The notes under the pieces were generated by a model. That model saw nothing but the letters and a program-made list of their open reading frames with translations. It was not told the DNA's origin and did not search any database. This document shows positions 43,293 through 55,174 of a stretch of DNA of 64,000 nucleotides, in pieces; the stretch's first letter is position 1, and the number at the start of each line of letters is the position of its first letter. The position numbers were made by a program, and so were the translations under genes. The stretch is from Gonatopus flavifemur (lineage: Eukaryota > Arthropoda > Insecta > Hymenoptera > Dryinidae). Location: contig JAFFJZ010000002.1 of NCBI GenBank assembly GCA_018340375.1, positions 41,994,001 to 42,058,000 of the forward strand. The letters are read 5' to 3'.

Positions 43293-46128
43293 AAAACTTC
43301 GAATCTGAAAAATCTATTCGACTCATTGCTCGAGTAAACACAGTTTGAAATCTTGTGTTGAGAACAGTCCTCTCAAAATTATCGAATTGACAGATGTTCA
43401 ACGTAAGCTCGACAGTTTTGTGTTGATTTCGCACATTCTTTGTATCAATATTCACAAAAACTTTAAGGAGAATATGTACGTGTGTTAAGAATACACAAAA
43501 TTTGTTACTCTCACGGACAACTTTGCGTTAATATCTACACATTTTACAAAATATAACACTCTCCACTTGTGCGAAATTCGTTTCGGTAACATCAAGTATC
43601 GATGTAACGTCTGTCATGAAAGTTGACAAAGGATTGCAATTTTAGAGACGAACCTTATCGTGGTCTATACGTATTGTGTTCGATGGTATCCACTGGAAAA
43701 CGTGAACAAAAACGAGAAGAGGAGAGTCAAAGTTTGGTGAGAATAAAAGCAATTCAAGATAGCCTATAATTGAATCCTATTTTGATCTTTCTCGTGAAAT
43801 AACTAAATTTAATTGTATTTTATCAATTTTCGATATTTCATCAATTTTCACGTAACATTGTATAATTGATCATATATCGTACCTATCAATTCAATTCGAT
43901 GCACTGAGAGAAATCATTTCTAAAAACCACATAAGTGTAATTTTTCCTGGAACAACGAAAAATTTTATTTCGCTGTCGTAGGGAGTTTTGTTTCTCCGTC
44001 AACTGATCGACGGTTGGAGGAAAATGAGGATAGACCGAATAAATATTGAAAAAGATGGAACACGATTCTTCCGAGGTCATGCCCATTCGATTATCTCTCA
44101 TCTTATTTTTATTGATCGCTACGATCGAATTTTTATTACATTTCCATCTCGAGCTCTAAATATGTCTCGGCGATTTTAACGAACAACGTGGCATGTGGAT
44201 TTGCAGAAAAGTGCTGGAAATATACATTCGATTCAACGAAACACCTATTTTTTCAACATCCAACAAGTTAGTTTGTTAAAAGAGAAAAATATTGATTATA
44301 CATTAACAACGATAGACGTTGTTTGAAAAAATGAAGCAAATTGAAAAGGGAAATGTTAGAAGCTTGATAAACACTGGGGAAATTGCTGCTCAAAAATATG
44401 ATAATTTTGATCACAATCTGAGACTTTTGTCAGTATTTCAATGAGCCAGAAACCGTACTTCTCATTTTAAGGTGATGAAAAGTAACGATCACGGTTAAAA
44501 TTCAAAATGCTGAACAATCAAATTTTACTATAAGGTTTAGAAAATTCAACACTCAGCGTTTTAAATTTGATTCTTACCTGTTAGCTTTTGTATAATATTT
44601 ATATTTTCAAGTAACAATCTATTTTCTGAACCTTATAGTTTCTGTTTGAAGAAAATATTAAGGAAAAATTACAGTACTGTATTTTTCATACAATTTAAAA
44701 GTTGCTATAAAATCATCGTTTCCACAAAATTCCATGCGAGAATAGAAAAGTAAAGAACGATTCTTAAGATGCAACACTTCTCCTTCAATAGTTCAATATT
44801 TCAATATTAATTCCGTTATTTATACGCATCTGAAATATTGAAATCCGTCAAACGTCTAAATAAACGTACTAAATATCCCTCTTCCTTTCGATCAAATTTC
44901 TTTCCCTTTTACCCTTTTCTACCTTTTTCACTTGTCTCACGTGGCAAGAATCGTTTCAAGATCCCTATCACGAGAACAAGCTTCGAAACTGACTGAAACT
45001 GACAGCATTCTCTTTCTCTTTGCAATTCTTTTTTTCCCTATTGACCTGTATTTATTATCGGATCACTACTTCTTTCGTGCTTGATTTAGACTTGTTTTTT
45101 CTGAATGAACTGCCTCGATATTATTCTCTCATCCTATCCATTTGCTCCTACATTTTTCAAAAGCTTCTTTTACTCTCGTATTCACTCGCATGAATCGACG
45201 ATACAAGAGAACATGATTAATATAAAAATTCTAATCCAACATGTTTTTTCTAAACTCTTCGTGAAGAGAGATCGAAATGAACAGAAACACCTTTTCTAAT
45301 TAATTATTCAATTGATCGATTTGCGCTTTTATCTTCCATCAGAGATGTAATTTATTGTTCAGAATCCTCATCAACGAAATACTGTTATGAAAAAGATCCT
45401 TTTGGAAGCGTTTCTATATTCACCCTATATTTCACAGTAAGAATTATCTTTGAAGAAATAGAAAAGAAACATTTCAAATTCTTTTATCCCTATGAGAATA
45501 ACTGAGTCAAAATACCGTCAAAATGATTTCACTTTGGCCAATGTTCAGTCAGAATAATATCAATTTGATGGCATGTTGGCAAGCTTCTCGCATCGAGTTG
45601 TTATTTTTCAACCATCGGTCATCGAATTAAGGTACTGAAAGACATGAAGGAATAAATGACGACTTCCACCTGATCAGTTATTTTAGAATAGAATATGAGA
45701 GAAATGAATTTCAGAACGCAACTCCATTTGCATTCCATCATTTCTCTTCCCGTCAAAGTGAGCAAATACGATAGCTGCTGGATATGCTTGTCATTTCTAA
45801 AAAGACCATCTGAATTGTTTATTTGGAAAAACTGTTATGAAAAATTTGATCGATGAATTCGTCTGGAATTTTCACAATAATCGTTTGAAGGGCGAAGCTT
45901 GTCAACTCCAACAATTTGTTATTGGTGATACTTTCTATTGTTGGAGCTTCATACAAAGGGTTTTATAAGAACATTGTGCTTTGGAAAGACAAAAAAGAGA
46001 CCACGTAGAGTTCTTCAAGTGAATACAACAGAAGGATGATGGAACATCATACCAAACTCGGTATATTTATTTTTTGTTTGGGAATAATTCAGAGAACTGT
46101 GCAGAGAGAATCGATGTTTGACAAATTC
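43293..46128. other. 2.8-kb low-repeat region, nothing recognised
   Basis: AT-rich. Words like TTAAGAATACACAAAATTTG near 43480 may be a remnant. The short ORFs have no motif. I see neither exons nor RNA genes. Confidence 0.35.
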
Positions 46129-46575
46129 ATCCTGGTGGAAATTTGTCTGGGCGTCCCATTTATCATCCACGTACTAGATGGGACCCACGTGGGGGTAACT
46201 AGACAACACATTTCAGCCAATTCGACTTTAGTGCCCAAACACTTAGTTGGTCAGAGAAATAAAAGGAAGCCCCAACGTCTCAATTTGTCACTCGGGATTA
46301 TTTTATGGAAATAAATCCAAAAGCAACGTTCTTGACTGGAGATTACATGTCAAAATACATTGTCACCTTATTCATAGGTGTGATTTTACAGTGAAACACA
46401 TTATTTCACATTTCTAATTACCAATTTGAACAACATTCTAACAATTCCCTGGGACATCTGGATGGGCACAGGCTAGAAAGTGCGTTACAAAACTAGCTGG
46501 AAACCAACCTAACATCTGGACAAACCAGCTGGGGCTCATCTAATTCCCAATCATAATGTCTACTAGGGCATTCAA
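46129..46575. repeat. TAGTAGAAAT-end family relative
   Basis: Left atcctggtggaaatttgtct, right near cataatgtctactagggc. The first 120 bp is an inverted relative of 32160-32275. The 92-residue ORF at 46036-46314 crosses the left border and is not a gene. Confidence 0.55.
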
Positions 46576-47189
46576 ATGTGCAATACATGATATCTGATGA
46601 TCAATGTTTTCAATTTCATCGATATATCTTTCACAGCAACCATTTCACAGTTCTCTTTTTTCGTGTAAATTTAAAATGTCATCCCCCACATGTATTTCCA
46701 TAAGTTGATAAAAATCATAATCAAGCGATGAGTTTATAATAAACATCCACAAGTAAAGAGATATTTTCTGCATCATTATTTCCCTGCACGTTCAAAGTTG
46801 TCATCGATGTGAATAAAACATTGAATCCCCCGCATACTGGGCTAGAAAGAATTTAGTAGTGTGCAGATTACGTACAATGCAAAGTTTTACTTTGTGCTAG
46901 TCAGTTGAGAACAAAGAGTTTCGTTTGACGTCAAAAATATTCTCTTCTGCAGTTCATTATACGACGTAGTTGCCTCTTCCCTCCCTGGGTTCTCTTTCAA
47001 AGTTAATTCAGTTTATAATAGCCTCTATCATATATTCATGTTCGGAACAGTTCTGGTTGATTACGCGGATCTTATATTTGACACCCGGTGTCGTTTGAGT
47101 ATTCATCAGTATTCTAATTATTGATATCCAAAACCTACTGCTATGCAGAACGAAATACTGATAACGAGATGCTTTAAACTAAATTGATA
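46576..47189. other. Intergenic DNA, nothing recognised
   Basis: No feature supported. Confidence 0.3.
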
Positions 47190-47249
47190 CACTGTAAAAA
47201 ATTTCTATGGGAAAATTCCTATAAATTTATGTGAAGTGATTAACGCAAA

Positions 47250-48051
47250 CACGGAAAAAAATTATATGGTTGATATTTGGATACCTGAAAATTAGATGTG
47301 GCAGCTATTCGTTACAGAAATTTATATTACAGCAATATTTTCAGCTATTCAAGTATCAAATACACAAAGTAGCTACCACAACTAATTTCTACTGACTATC
47401 AATAAACGCACACACGTTATTTTAACGTTGAAAGAACGTTAGACTGTCAAACGGACGTCAGTCGTTGATTTCATAATGTTGATTTTTAGTTGAAATTCGA
47501 TAGGGAAATAGACGACCAGGAATTACGTTTTGATGACGTATAATTTGAACTAATATTCAAAAGTAACCATCAAACGACGTCCTCAAAAAACGTGTTTTGA
47601 ATCACGCGTTTTCAAATGCGTTTATAAAACCTTGTGTTTAAACTTCAATTGAAGATATATTCTACTCAAAATATCGAACGAAACCGAACAATAGTTAAAA
47701 TTTCAACAAAAAGCAAGATAGTAAATAGTGTAGCGTACTTTCTAAATTCTGTCTTACTCAGAAATACTATTGTTCTCGATATTGAATGAAAAGTTTTCAA
47801 AATGATTTTTTGGATTCAATTCACGTTTTAGAACCATAATTAGGACCCGTCAATACTTGACGTCTTTTAAACGATGTTCAAACCGTTGGTATGACGTTAT
47901 TTTATGGTTGAAAAACACGTGATCTACTACGACATTTTTACGTTGAATCAACGCAAGAATATTACTAATTCACAACGTGTGGTTATCGACTGTTTTTGAC
48001 GTTTTTAAAACGTGCGTGTGTTTATTGAGTAGCAAATTATTTTTTTCTGTG
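47250..48051. repeat. TAGCTA-word element, middle member of the nest
   Basis: Starts cacggaaaaaaattatatgg and ends gcaaattatttttttctgtg, followed by TA. It carries AGCTA words. Relative of 62447-62916 (shared cacggaaaaaaatNatNtN start, gttgatatttggata). Interrupted by the ACGT element. Confidence 0.75.
47400..48027. repeat. ACGT-saturated element, copy 1
   Basis: 628 bp starting caataaacgcacacacgt and ending acgtgcgtgtgtttattg. In direct orientation it is close to the copy at 60033-60657 with few differences. See that entry for the intact ends. Confidence 0.88.
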
Positions 48052-48703
48052 TAGATGCGTTGGGAATTTTCCGTACTGGTTCAGAAATTTCAAGTGAGAT
48101 GATGGTCAAAATCCCATAAACTTTGGAATTTTCAATGAAATTTATGGAAAATTTCATAAACATATATCGGATATTGATTTCTCATCCAATGATTAGAATT
48201 TTCCAGTTGCTCTATACAGGAGAATTTTGATGATTTTTTACAGTATACCTTTCTAATTGTGTAAACATTTTTAGAACACTGAAATTTTCAGATTTCCTAT
48301 ATGAAGAGTTTTTGAGAAGACTTCAGTGATTCTCAGAAAAATTCAGATTTCTTCAGAGATATTCATGAGGAATTTTTAGTAAAAAAACTCTTTGAGAATT
48401 CTGTGATAACTTCCAAAATTATTATATTCGATCGAAAAAATAATTCTAAAAGAGTCATATTCTTCAGACATTTGCGAGCTCTCTAAGTCCTCTGCGAGTA
48501 TTCATTCGATTACTTTCGATATCCTTGAAGAATTTTTTTCGAGGATCCGTAATTCTTTTCAAATTCTTATGGAACTTCTTGTGCTGTCTAGGAAGTGATT
48601 AGAGCAACTTGAAATTTGATATGCGGCTTTATCATTGATCCCCGAAGACAACTAGTAACTGGAATTTGTCAAAATATTTCATCATTCAATGAATATTGAT
48701 TAA

Positions 48704-49604
48704 CCCGTTAAGGACCAAACGTCCGTTTTTTCACCACCTTTTTCAACGACATTTTACGCTGTCGAATCGATTGTCAAAAAATTTGCGGATAATTATTTTG
48801 CTAAATACAATATGGCGGAGCCAATATGGCTTCGGAAGAGTACTGAAATTGTCTCATTTTTAAAGTGTTTTCTGCCATCTGACACTAAATTTGTATTCGG
48901 TGATCCGAAGAATACTCAGATCCATCTATGTAAGGAGGAAAATATCGATAAATTGACAAAAAACTGGAGGAACGGAAATTGAGACTTCTTGCTGCCATAT
49001 TCGAACCGCCATTTTGAATTCATAGAATCTGACCTCCGATTAGTCATCAGGGATCCCGAAACCCCCCATGTACTGATTTTCATGGAAATCGTACAGTTTC
49101 AACAATTTTAGGCCGCCATTTTGGAGCCGCCATATTGAATTTGGCAAATCTGACCCCGGATTCGTGATCAGCGACCCCAAAAACCTAATAATACGTGTGT
49201 GTCCATCGAATTCATTCAGGAATATTGCTCAAATACGAAAAATAAGATAAAGCAAAAATATTTTGGTTTCTAGCCGCCATATTGAGTGTCGCCATCTTGA
49301 ATTTCGAAAAACCATCTCACATACTTTGAAGCTCAGGGTCCATGGACGCAGAAATTTCATCCCCTAGATGTATGTCTCCCTTAATTCAAGACGAAAATAA
49401 GCGGATAAAATTCGTGTTTTTTTCTATTTAAACGATTATAACATTCCCAGTTCGCATTTTTTCGAAAATCTGCTTCCATATTTTGAAAGTTCAGATAATT
49501 TTACATTGAAAATAATTATTCGCAAATTTTTTGACAATCGATTCGACAGCGTAAAATGTCGTTGGAAAAGGTGTTGAAAAAACGGACGTTTGGTCCTTAA
49601 CGGG
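48704..49604. mobile_element. TTAA-type (piggyBac-like) non-autonomous element
   Basis: 901 bp between TTAA at 48700-48703 and 49605-49608. TIRs cccgttaaggaccaaacgtc and gacgtttggtccttaacggg continue as arms of about 110 bp (shared: ttttacgctgtcgaatcgat). The interior has scattered GCCGCCATATTG words but no transposase. Confidence 0.87.
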
Positions 49605-50024
49605 TTAATAAACAAATCTCTGGGTGAAAAAACCAATAGAAACCAATAGGCTAAATCCAATCCGAATGAATGATATCTTATCGGTTTCTATGCGGTCATA
49701 TTGTCACTGTATTTAAGGGTTTTGGTTGAATTTAAAACCGATAATTACCCAATACTTCAATAAAAAAATGTTTATTGGATATTTTTAACTATCAAAATAA
49801 TTAATAAGTGATTGAATTAATGTTCAAGAATAAAAATATTTATAATGCTTATACGTATTTTCTCTGTATTTATCGTGATGTGATTTCAAGTTTATCGTAA
49901 AATTTTTTTTCAATTTTCATACTAAAAAATCAAGGGATTTTCAAGGGCTTTTCAGCCCTTGAAAAGATGACTAAAATTCAAGGGGTTTTCAAGGGTTCTC
50001 AAGGGCTGTACAAACCATGATGTA

Positions 50025-50940
50025 TTAGGAATTGGATGTAATTCGTAGCGTTTTTTTTATGAAGAAAAATTATTTATTTAGGATTAACATCAAAGAATAC
50101 ATTAATCAAAGTATTGTCCATCGCTTTCTACTACTCTCGACCATCTTTCGGGCAGGGAACGATTATCGTGTCGGAAGAACGCGTCATGTTTGAAAACAAT
50201 CCACGAATCGACGCATTTTCGGCAATCTTCGTAAGAAGTGAACTTCTGCTTAGACAAGCTATGAGCCATCGAACGAAACAAATGGTCATCAGATGGAGCA
50301 ATATCTGGGGAATATAATGGGTCGGGTAGAACTTCCCATTTGAGTGTTTCCAGGGATGTTTTCACCGGTTTTGCGGCGTGCGAACGAGGATTGTCGTGTA
50401 GCAAAATGACTTTGTCGTGTCTTTTGGAGTATTCCGGCCGTTTTTCTTTCAATGCACGGCTCATCAATTGTAGTCGGTAACGATCCCCAGTTATGGTTTT
50501 ATTCGGTTTCAGCAGTTCATAATGAACCAAACCCATCTGATCCCGCCAAATACAGAGTAGAAGCTCAGACCGATGGATATTCGGCTTTGCCACTGATTGT
50601 GGTGGTTGGCCGGGCTTAACCCATGATTTTCTGCGCTTTGGATTGTCGTGATGGATCCATTTTTCATCACCAGTAACAATCCGATGCAAGAAACCTTTTC
50701 TTTTTATATTGAAGTAATGAAGGAAAACTGTCCGCAAAAACACTTTATTCATTACATATTTTGACATGTTCAATATATTATGAAGTGTTGTTATTTACGA
50801 TTCAAAGAAAGTTTATGTAAAACAAATGACGTCCAATAATAGCTGTGTCACAATGAATTGATTACTGTAGGTAACAACGGAATACTGTATTACCTACGCC
50901 AACTTTTGTAAAATGCTGTGAATTAATTTAATAATTCCAA
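50025..50940 (-). mobile_element. Mariner deletion derivative, mauritiana-type
   Basis: 916 bp. Left end ttaggaattggatgtaattc is preceded by TA; the right end (complement) ttggaattattaaattaatt is a diverged match, so both TIRs are degenerate. An open transposase ORF lacking its N-terminal domain lies between. Confidence 0.75.
50102..50767 (-). CDS. Mariner-type ORF with in-frame loss of the HTH region, catalytic triad kept
   Basis: 221 residues from MSKYVMNKVFLR (start chosen because it aligns with the mauritiana N-terminus; an upstream Met adds two residues). The first ~21 residues, ending HYFNIK, align with the mariner N-terminus. The protein then jumps in frame to RKGFLHRIVTGDEKW, so about 125 residues with most of the helix-turn-helix DNA-binding region are missing. 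The DD34D triad remains: TGDEKW, LLHDNPRSH and APSDD, with 34 residues between the last two. Two residues are also lost before SRALKEK. No stop or frameshift appears. Without DNA binding it should not transpose; if expressed it might form inactive dimers with full-length transposase, but that is inference. It may equally be a neutral relic. Confidence 0.85.
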   Translation of the reverse strand: MSKYVMNKVFLRTVFLHYFNIKRKGFLHRIVTGDEKWIHHDNPKRRKSWVKPGQPPQSVAKPNIHRSELLLCIWRDQMGLVHYELLKPNKTITGDRYRLQLMSRALKEKRPEYSKRHDKVILLHDNPRSHAAKPVKTSLETLKWEVLPDPLYSPDIAPSDDHLFRSMAHSLSKQKFTSYEDCRKCVDSWIVFKHDAFFRHDNRSLPERWSRVVESDGQYFD

Positions 50941-51016
50941 CACCTCATACAAAGTCAAAGAATTCTTGCAATCCAGTTCACGAATTCTTCTGAAAAATGT
51001 GCTTCGTCCAAAAATG

Positions 51017-51611
51017 GTGTTGCTGAAGTTTGAATCGTTTCCCATATGGAAATTGCCGAAGTCGACAAATGGCCTAGTACTGGCAAGGTTATATTTGCTG
51101 GGTCATTATTATTTTTCAATTGGCACGAACTATTCGGTGAATTTCAAACGGTATTGATTTCACTGTACAGACAGTCTTGGCCCAGTATTAAATCGATACC
51201 GTTTGGACAAGGTTGAAATGCCAGAATTCTACCATAGTCGGCGCATACGAACAGTACTGACACGGTTGTAAATGTTATACAGGCCTTTATGTAAAATTAT
51301 GTTATCATGCCGACTACTTGCCAGTTTTTATAGCTTCGGTAGCTTCGGATTTCCCAGTACTGGCAACTCTGGCAGCAGTACTGAACCAGTTTTGGTTGTG
51401 TTTCCCTTTCCCCATGGGTTATTGAAACGGATTAGTGATCGAATAACGAAATACTCAATTGATCAAGACCCGAAATTTTGCAGCTCTTTTTTTGAACGAT
51501 GTTTTCAGTTTCGAAGAGTTAATTTGGAGAGTTAAATAACGATCATTTATTGAATTTTGTGGGTTCAAATTCCCGTTTTGTTTCTATAAAGGATTCAAAC
51601 TTCAGCAACAT
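51017..51611. repeat. ATGTTGCTGAAG-ended element, interrupted
   Basis: Starts gtgttgctgaagtttgaatc and ends gattcaaacttcagcaacatc. The same family as 6071-6285 and 57945-58136. Split by 51041-51418. Confidence 0.85.
51041..51418. repeat. CCCAT...ATGGG element with CAGTACT words, TT duplication
   Basis: 378 bp. The host reads gaatcgttt, element, ttattgaaac. Intact relatives (6071, 57945) read gaatcgtttatt, so TT was duplicated. There are three exact CAGTACT words; an inverted relative is at 32465-32640. Confidence 0.85.
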
Positions 51612-54600
51612 CAAAAATAACGTACTCGTCAACGAAAATTTAGATCACCAATTTTTTTGGTGTAGTAGGTTCATATTCAGGAAAACCATTTTTCCGAATG
51701 TGTTCATGCGTTTTTATGCTAAAGATGGATCTTGTTTAAAACCCTCCACCAGAGTCGAAATTTTGCCCCTGCTTTGTCGATCCAGTCATTGAAATTGCTG
51801 CTCCTTCCACGCTACAGAAACTACTTGGTCCTACTTTCCCGCTCCGAATATTTTTTGATTCTATTTCCCTACTCCACAATCCACTGCTCCTACACTGGAG
51901 GAAAGGATTCTTGGAAACATTAAAATCTTCACTTGAATACTCGTAATGAAATGATTAGTTAATTTGAATGGAATTTTGTTGAATCGATCAAGTATCCATT
52001 TTCAATCACAAAATATTTTGGAAAATATTGAATATTTTTTTGATTGAATGAATATTCTGCTGATTCAATAAAACTTCATTCGAATTAATATTTTGTTGCG
52101 ACTATTCAATTAAATATTTGATTGTTCCCGAAAATTTTTTCTCTCGGCGTATGGGTTGGATTTTTTGAATAATAATATTGTATAAAGCGCGTTTTCTATC
52201 AATTCGAAAATGTAATTGAAAACAAAAATTTCAATTCAATTAAAATTATGTCGGTCAAACCAATAAATTTTCCATTCGAATACAAATCTAATAATTTGAC
52301 GGGATTGGAATGAAATATGCATTTCATTCAAATAAACACTCATTCATTTCATGAAATGGAATATTTTTTGAATCAAATGAAATTTTTTTACCTAAAAGAA
52401 TATCTATGAGGTTCCTTTTTTGAATGAATGACTCATTTGAGTGTATAAACAGTAGAGTACCCAACTAAGATTGTAAGAGGAAATTCACAACAAAATTGTC
52501 AAATTACTCAAGTTCTTTTTTATTGACTGGCACTGACACATAAGCTTGATTATCAAAATATGATTTTTTGAACATTTTTTTGTAAACCAGGAATAGGATG
52601 ATTTGTCAAATGAATTTGTACATGAAAATACGGAAGCTCATGATTACTGTAGAAAAACTGCACTGAGAGAAATGGATTGGTGGAATACTGCATTGATTTT
52701 CATATTATTCAGTAGAATTATCAATTGCTGAAATATTATCAATAGATCTTATAAGTTCATCCAAATTTACTCAACTTATGCAAAACCTTAATAAAATGTT
52801 CAATAAATATTATCATACGTTCAGTTTTGTAATCATTATATATTCAAAAAGGATGTACAACGATATTTCTTATAAACTACGGTAAACACTTCATCAATTG
52901 ATAGTCTTATGATGTGAGAAATAATAGTGTCACATAACTACGAATAATAGCTGCATCAAAAAGTAAAATATTTGAATACCTGGTAGCTTTCATTCCTACT
53001 TGTGAAATTATTTTTCCCAAATTACTGAGCAATGTTCAATATAAACATTATATATTCACGTAGCTTTGTTGTGCCTACCTCTATCGTATATAAATATGTA
53101 TTGTCTACGACACGTATTTTGAAAACATTAGTGAACTTTCAAGAACATTCTTGTTTTCATATTTTCCAGTGATTGGTTCGTAACCTTTTGAATACAGATT
53201 ATTGTCTAGTTCACTAAAATCTGCGCTCATCCCCACTACCACCTACTCTAGATCAACGCTTGTGCGTGCAGTGCGTGCTTCTAATTCATTTCTCATCGAT
53301 TTGCGTTGAACTTTAAGTTGCGTTAACTTCATTTTGAACTGACAGCATATTCTTAATGTTTTAGTGTAGCGTATAAATTTTTGGCACATTTTAGATGCAA
53401 TCTATGTCAAAAGTCGACGGTAGTTTTGATTTTAAAATTTGATTTTCTCGTTGAAATTTATTTTGCTTATAACTTGAAGACGAAGCCTCCCGCGGTATTT
53501 CGCCAAAGGAAGATTTGCTTAATTTTGCTTTTACAATCACGTACCGAAAGAATAGAGTTGGTCTAACATCTTATTGAAACTTGAGCCAATTGTTTCATTA
53601 CATATTACGCAATATTAGGTTTATTTAAAACCCATACAACACAAAAATCCCACCTGTATTCATATAGAATTCTTTATGAATTCTCAGAATCCAAAGAGTA
53701 TTGAATATGATTTCTCTCTGAACTGTATTGCTGTCTAGGGGTTTTTAGTACATGATTTGAAACACTGAAAAAATGCTGTACGGAGAGATATTTTGAATAA
53801 ACTCACGCATTTTTGCGTACGTTATTCACAAAAAATTGATTTGAGTCCTAGCCCTTGTGTCACATTAATGCAATTATTATTATTTGTGTTAGGAAATCGA
53901 TCTTTTGAAATTGATATTCAATTACTGAATCCATTAGAATTCCACCTTTCTTACTGCATGATATTGGTTGATCAAATATGCCGCAAAAATCAACAAGTAG
54001 ACCATTATATTTCAATAAATAAGGATCGAAATATTTGACAGGCATAATGGTGAAATTTTACTAAACTACTTAGGGAGGATTCGTTCAACCGAATTTACAT
54101 ACTTCTCTATATTGTAAAGTGATGGACAATATTTTATTGCGTAGCTTATACTCCAATGTATATAAAATAATCCTTTTTTCTCTTAATATCGCGTGGTATA
54201 TCAGATATGGGATGATTATAATTGAGAAGAAAGGAACGTTTATCTAAAATCCCCATGTGTCACTAAATTATCATACTTTTCAATAACTATAACTGGAATT
54301 AGTGTGTACTCACAGTGTGTGAGTATGAAATTTCAATCTTACCCATCACATTTTCTACAGCACTCGTAATCTTTCGCATTCTCATGTAAAAATTTATTTT
54401 ATAAATTTTCTATTCCTAGTTTACTGAAAGAATGAAAAAAAAAAATGATATTTCCGGGCTGCATTATTCTCCATGTAGAGGCGGTAGGGTCAAAGTAGGA
54501 GATAAATCTTGCACCTGCTTCGCTCATATACAAGTGGTGAAATAGGAAATTTCTACCACTTTTAGGGGCAAAGTAGGAGATGATATCTCATTGAAACAGC

Positions 54601-55098
54601 TCCTACTCTCCTATCTGATGCTCCTACTGAAAAGAGGATTATTAGCAGCAAAGTAGAGGCAAAAAGATCAATATTTCACGAAATTCGATTCGAGAAACTA
54701 ATTATTTCTTTTTGTGCGCCATATATTTCGTGCTGAAGCTTTCAACACAATTTCATGATCGCTCCTTTGAGGAAACTCCACGATCTTTTTGGAACGTGTT
54801 AAAAACGTGCCAGAAACACGACGTACTGTTTGGAAATGGTACCAAGTTATCATCCAGCAGTCAATTATTGGTAAGTGCCAGTGGCCCATTATTGTGTGCC
54901 ATTGATTACATACAATTGATTCCGGCTATGGCCCAGTCATGAGCCAATATTGAGACAATCGTAAAACCCTGTTAGGGTAATACGTATTTAGAAAAAAAAT
55001 GTCTTATGCGACATTTTACGACAAATTCCAGATGTTTGAGTTTGTTGGATACTATACGGAGGAAACGAAACATCAGTGAGTTCTTTCCCAACCAAACT
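51612..55098. other. 3.5-kb region, weak repeats only
   Basis: 51990-52445 has ATTCAAT-type words and ends atgactcatttgagtgta, possibly a degraded TIR element. 51720-51905 and 54470-54690 both carry TCCTAC/GTAGGAG words. The ORFs at 53381, 53793 and 54712 have no motif. Confidence 0.35.
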
Positions 55099-55174
55099 GG
55101 CTCGTGTTATGAAAACAAATAGGTATCGCTACTGGTTACTTTATAGACTTCTTTTGTTTCCATAACACGAGCCA
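55099..55174. repeat. 76-bp hairpin
   Basis: The arms tggctcgtgttatgaaaaca and tgtttccataacacgagcca are inverted, with a loop of about 33 bases. Confidence 0.7.

Larger units (their letters stand above)
47190..48243. repeat. CACTGTA-ended element, outer member of a triple nest
   Basis: Left cactgtaaaaaatttctatg, right ttttgatgattttttacag. The inner arms share CATAAATTT and GGGAATTTTCC. Related sequence is at 60658-60800 (aaaatcccataaa, tttatggaaaatttcata). It hosts 47250-48051. Confidence 0.65.

Noticed and set aside
51540..51580. GGGTTCAAATTCCCG, like a tRNA T-arm
   Set aside because: No acceptor stem, D-arm or anticodon arm can be placed around it, and it lies in a known repeat family.
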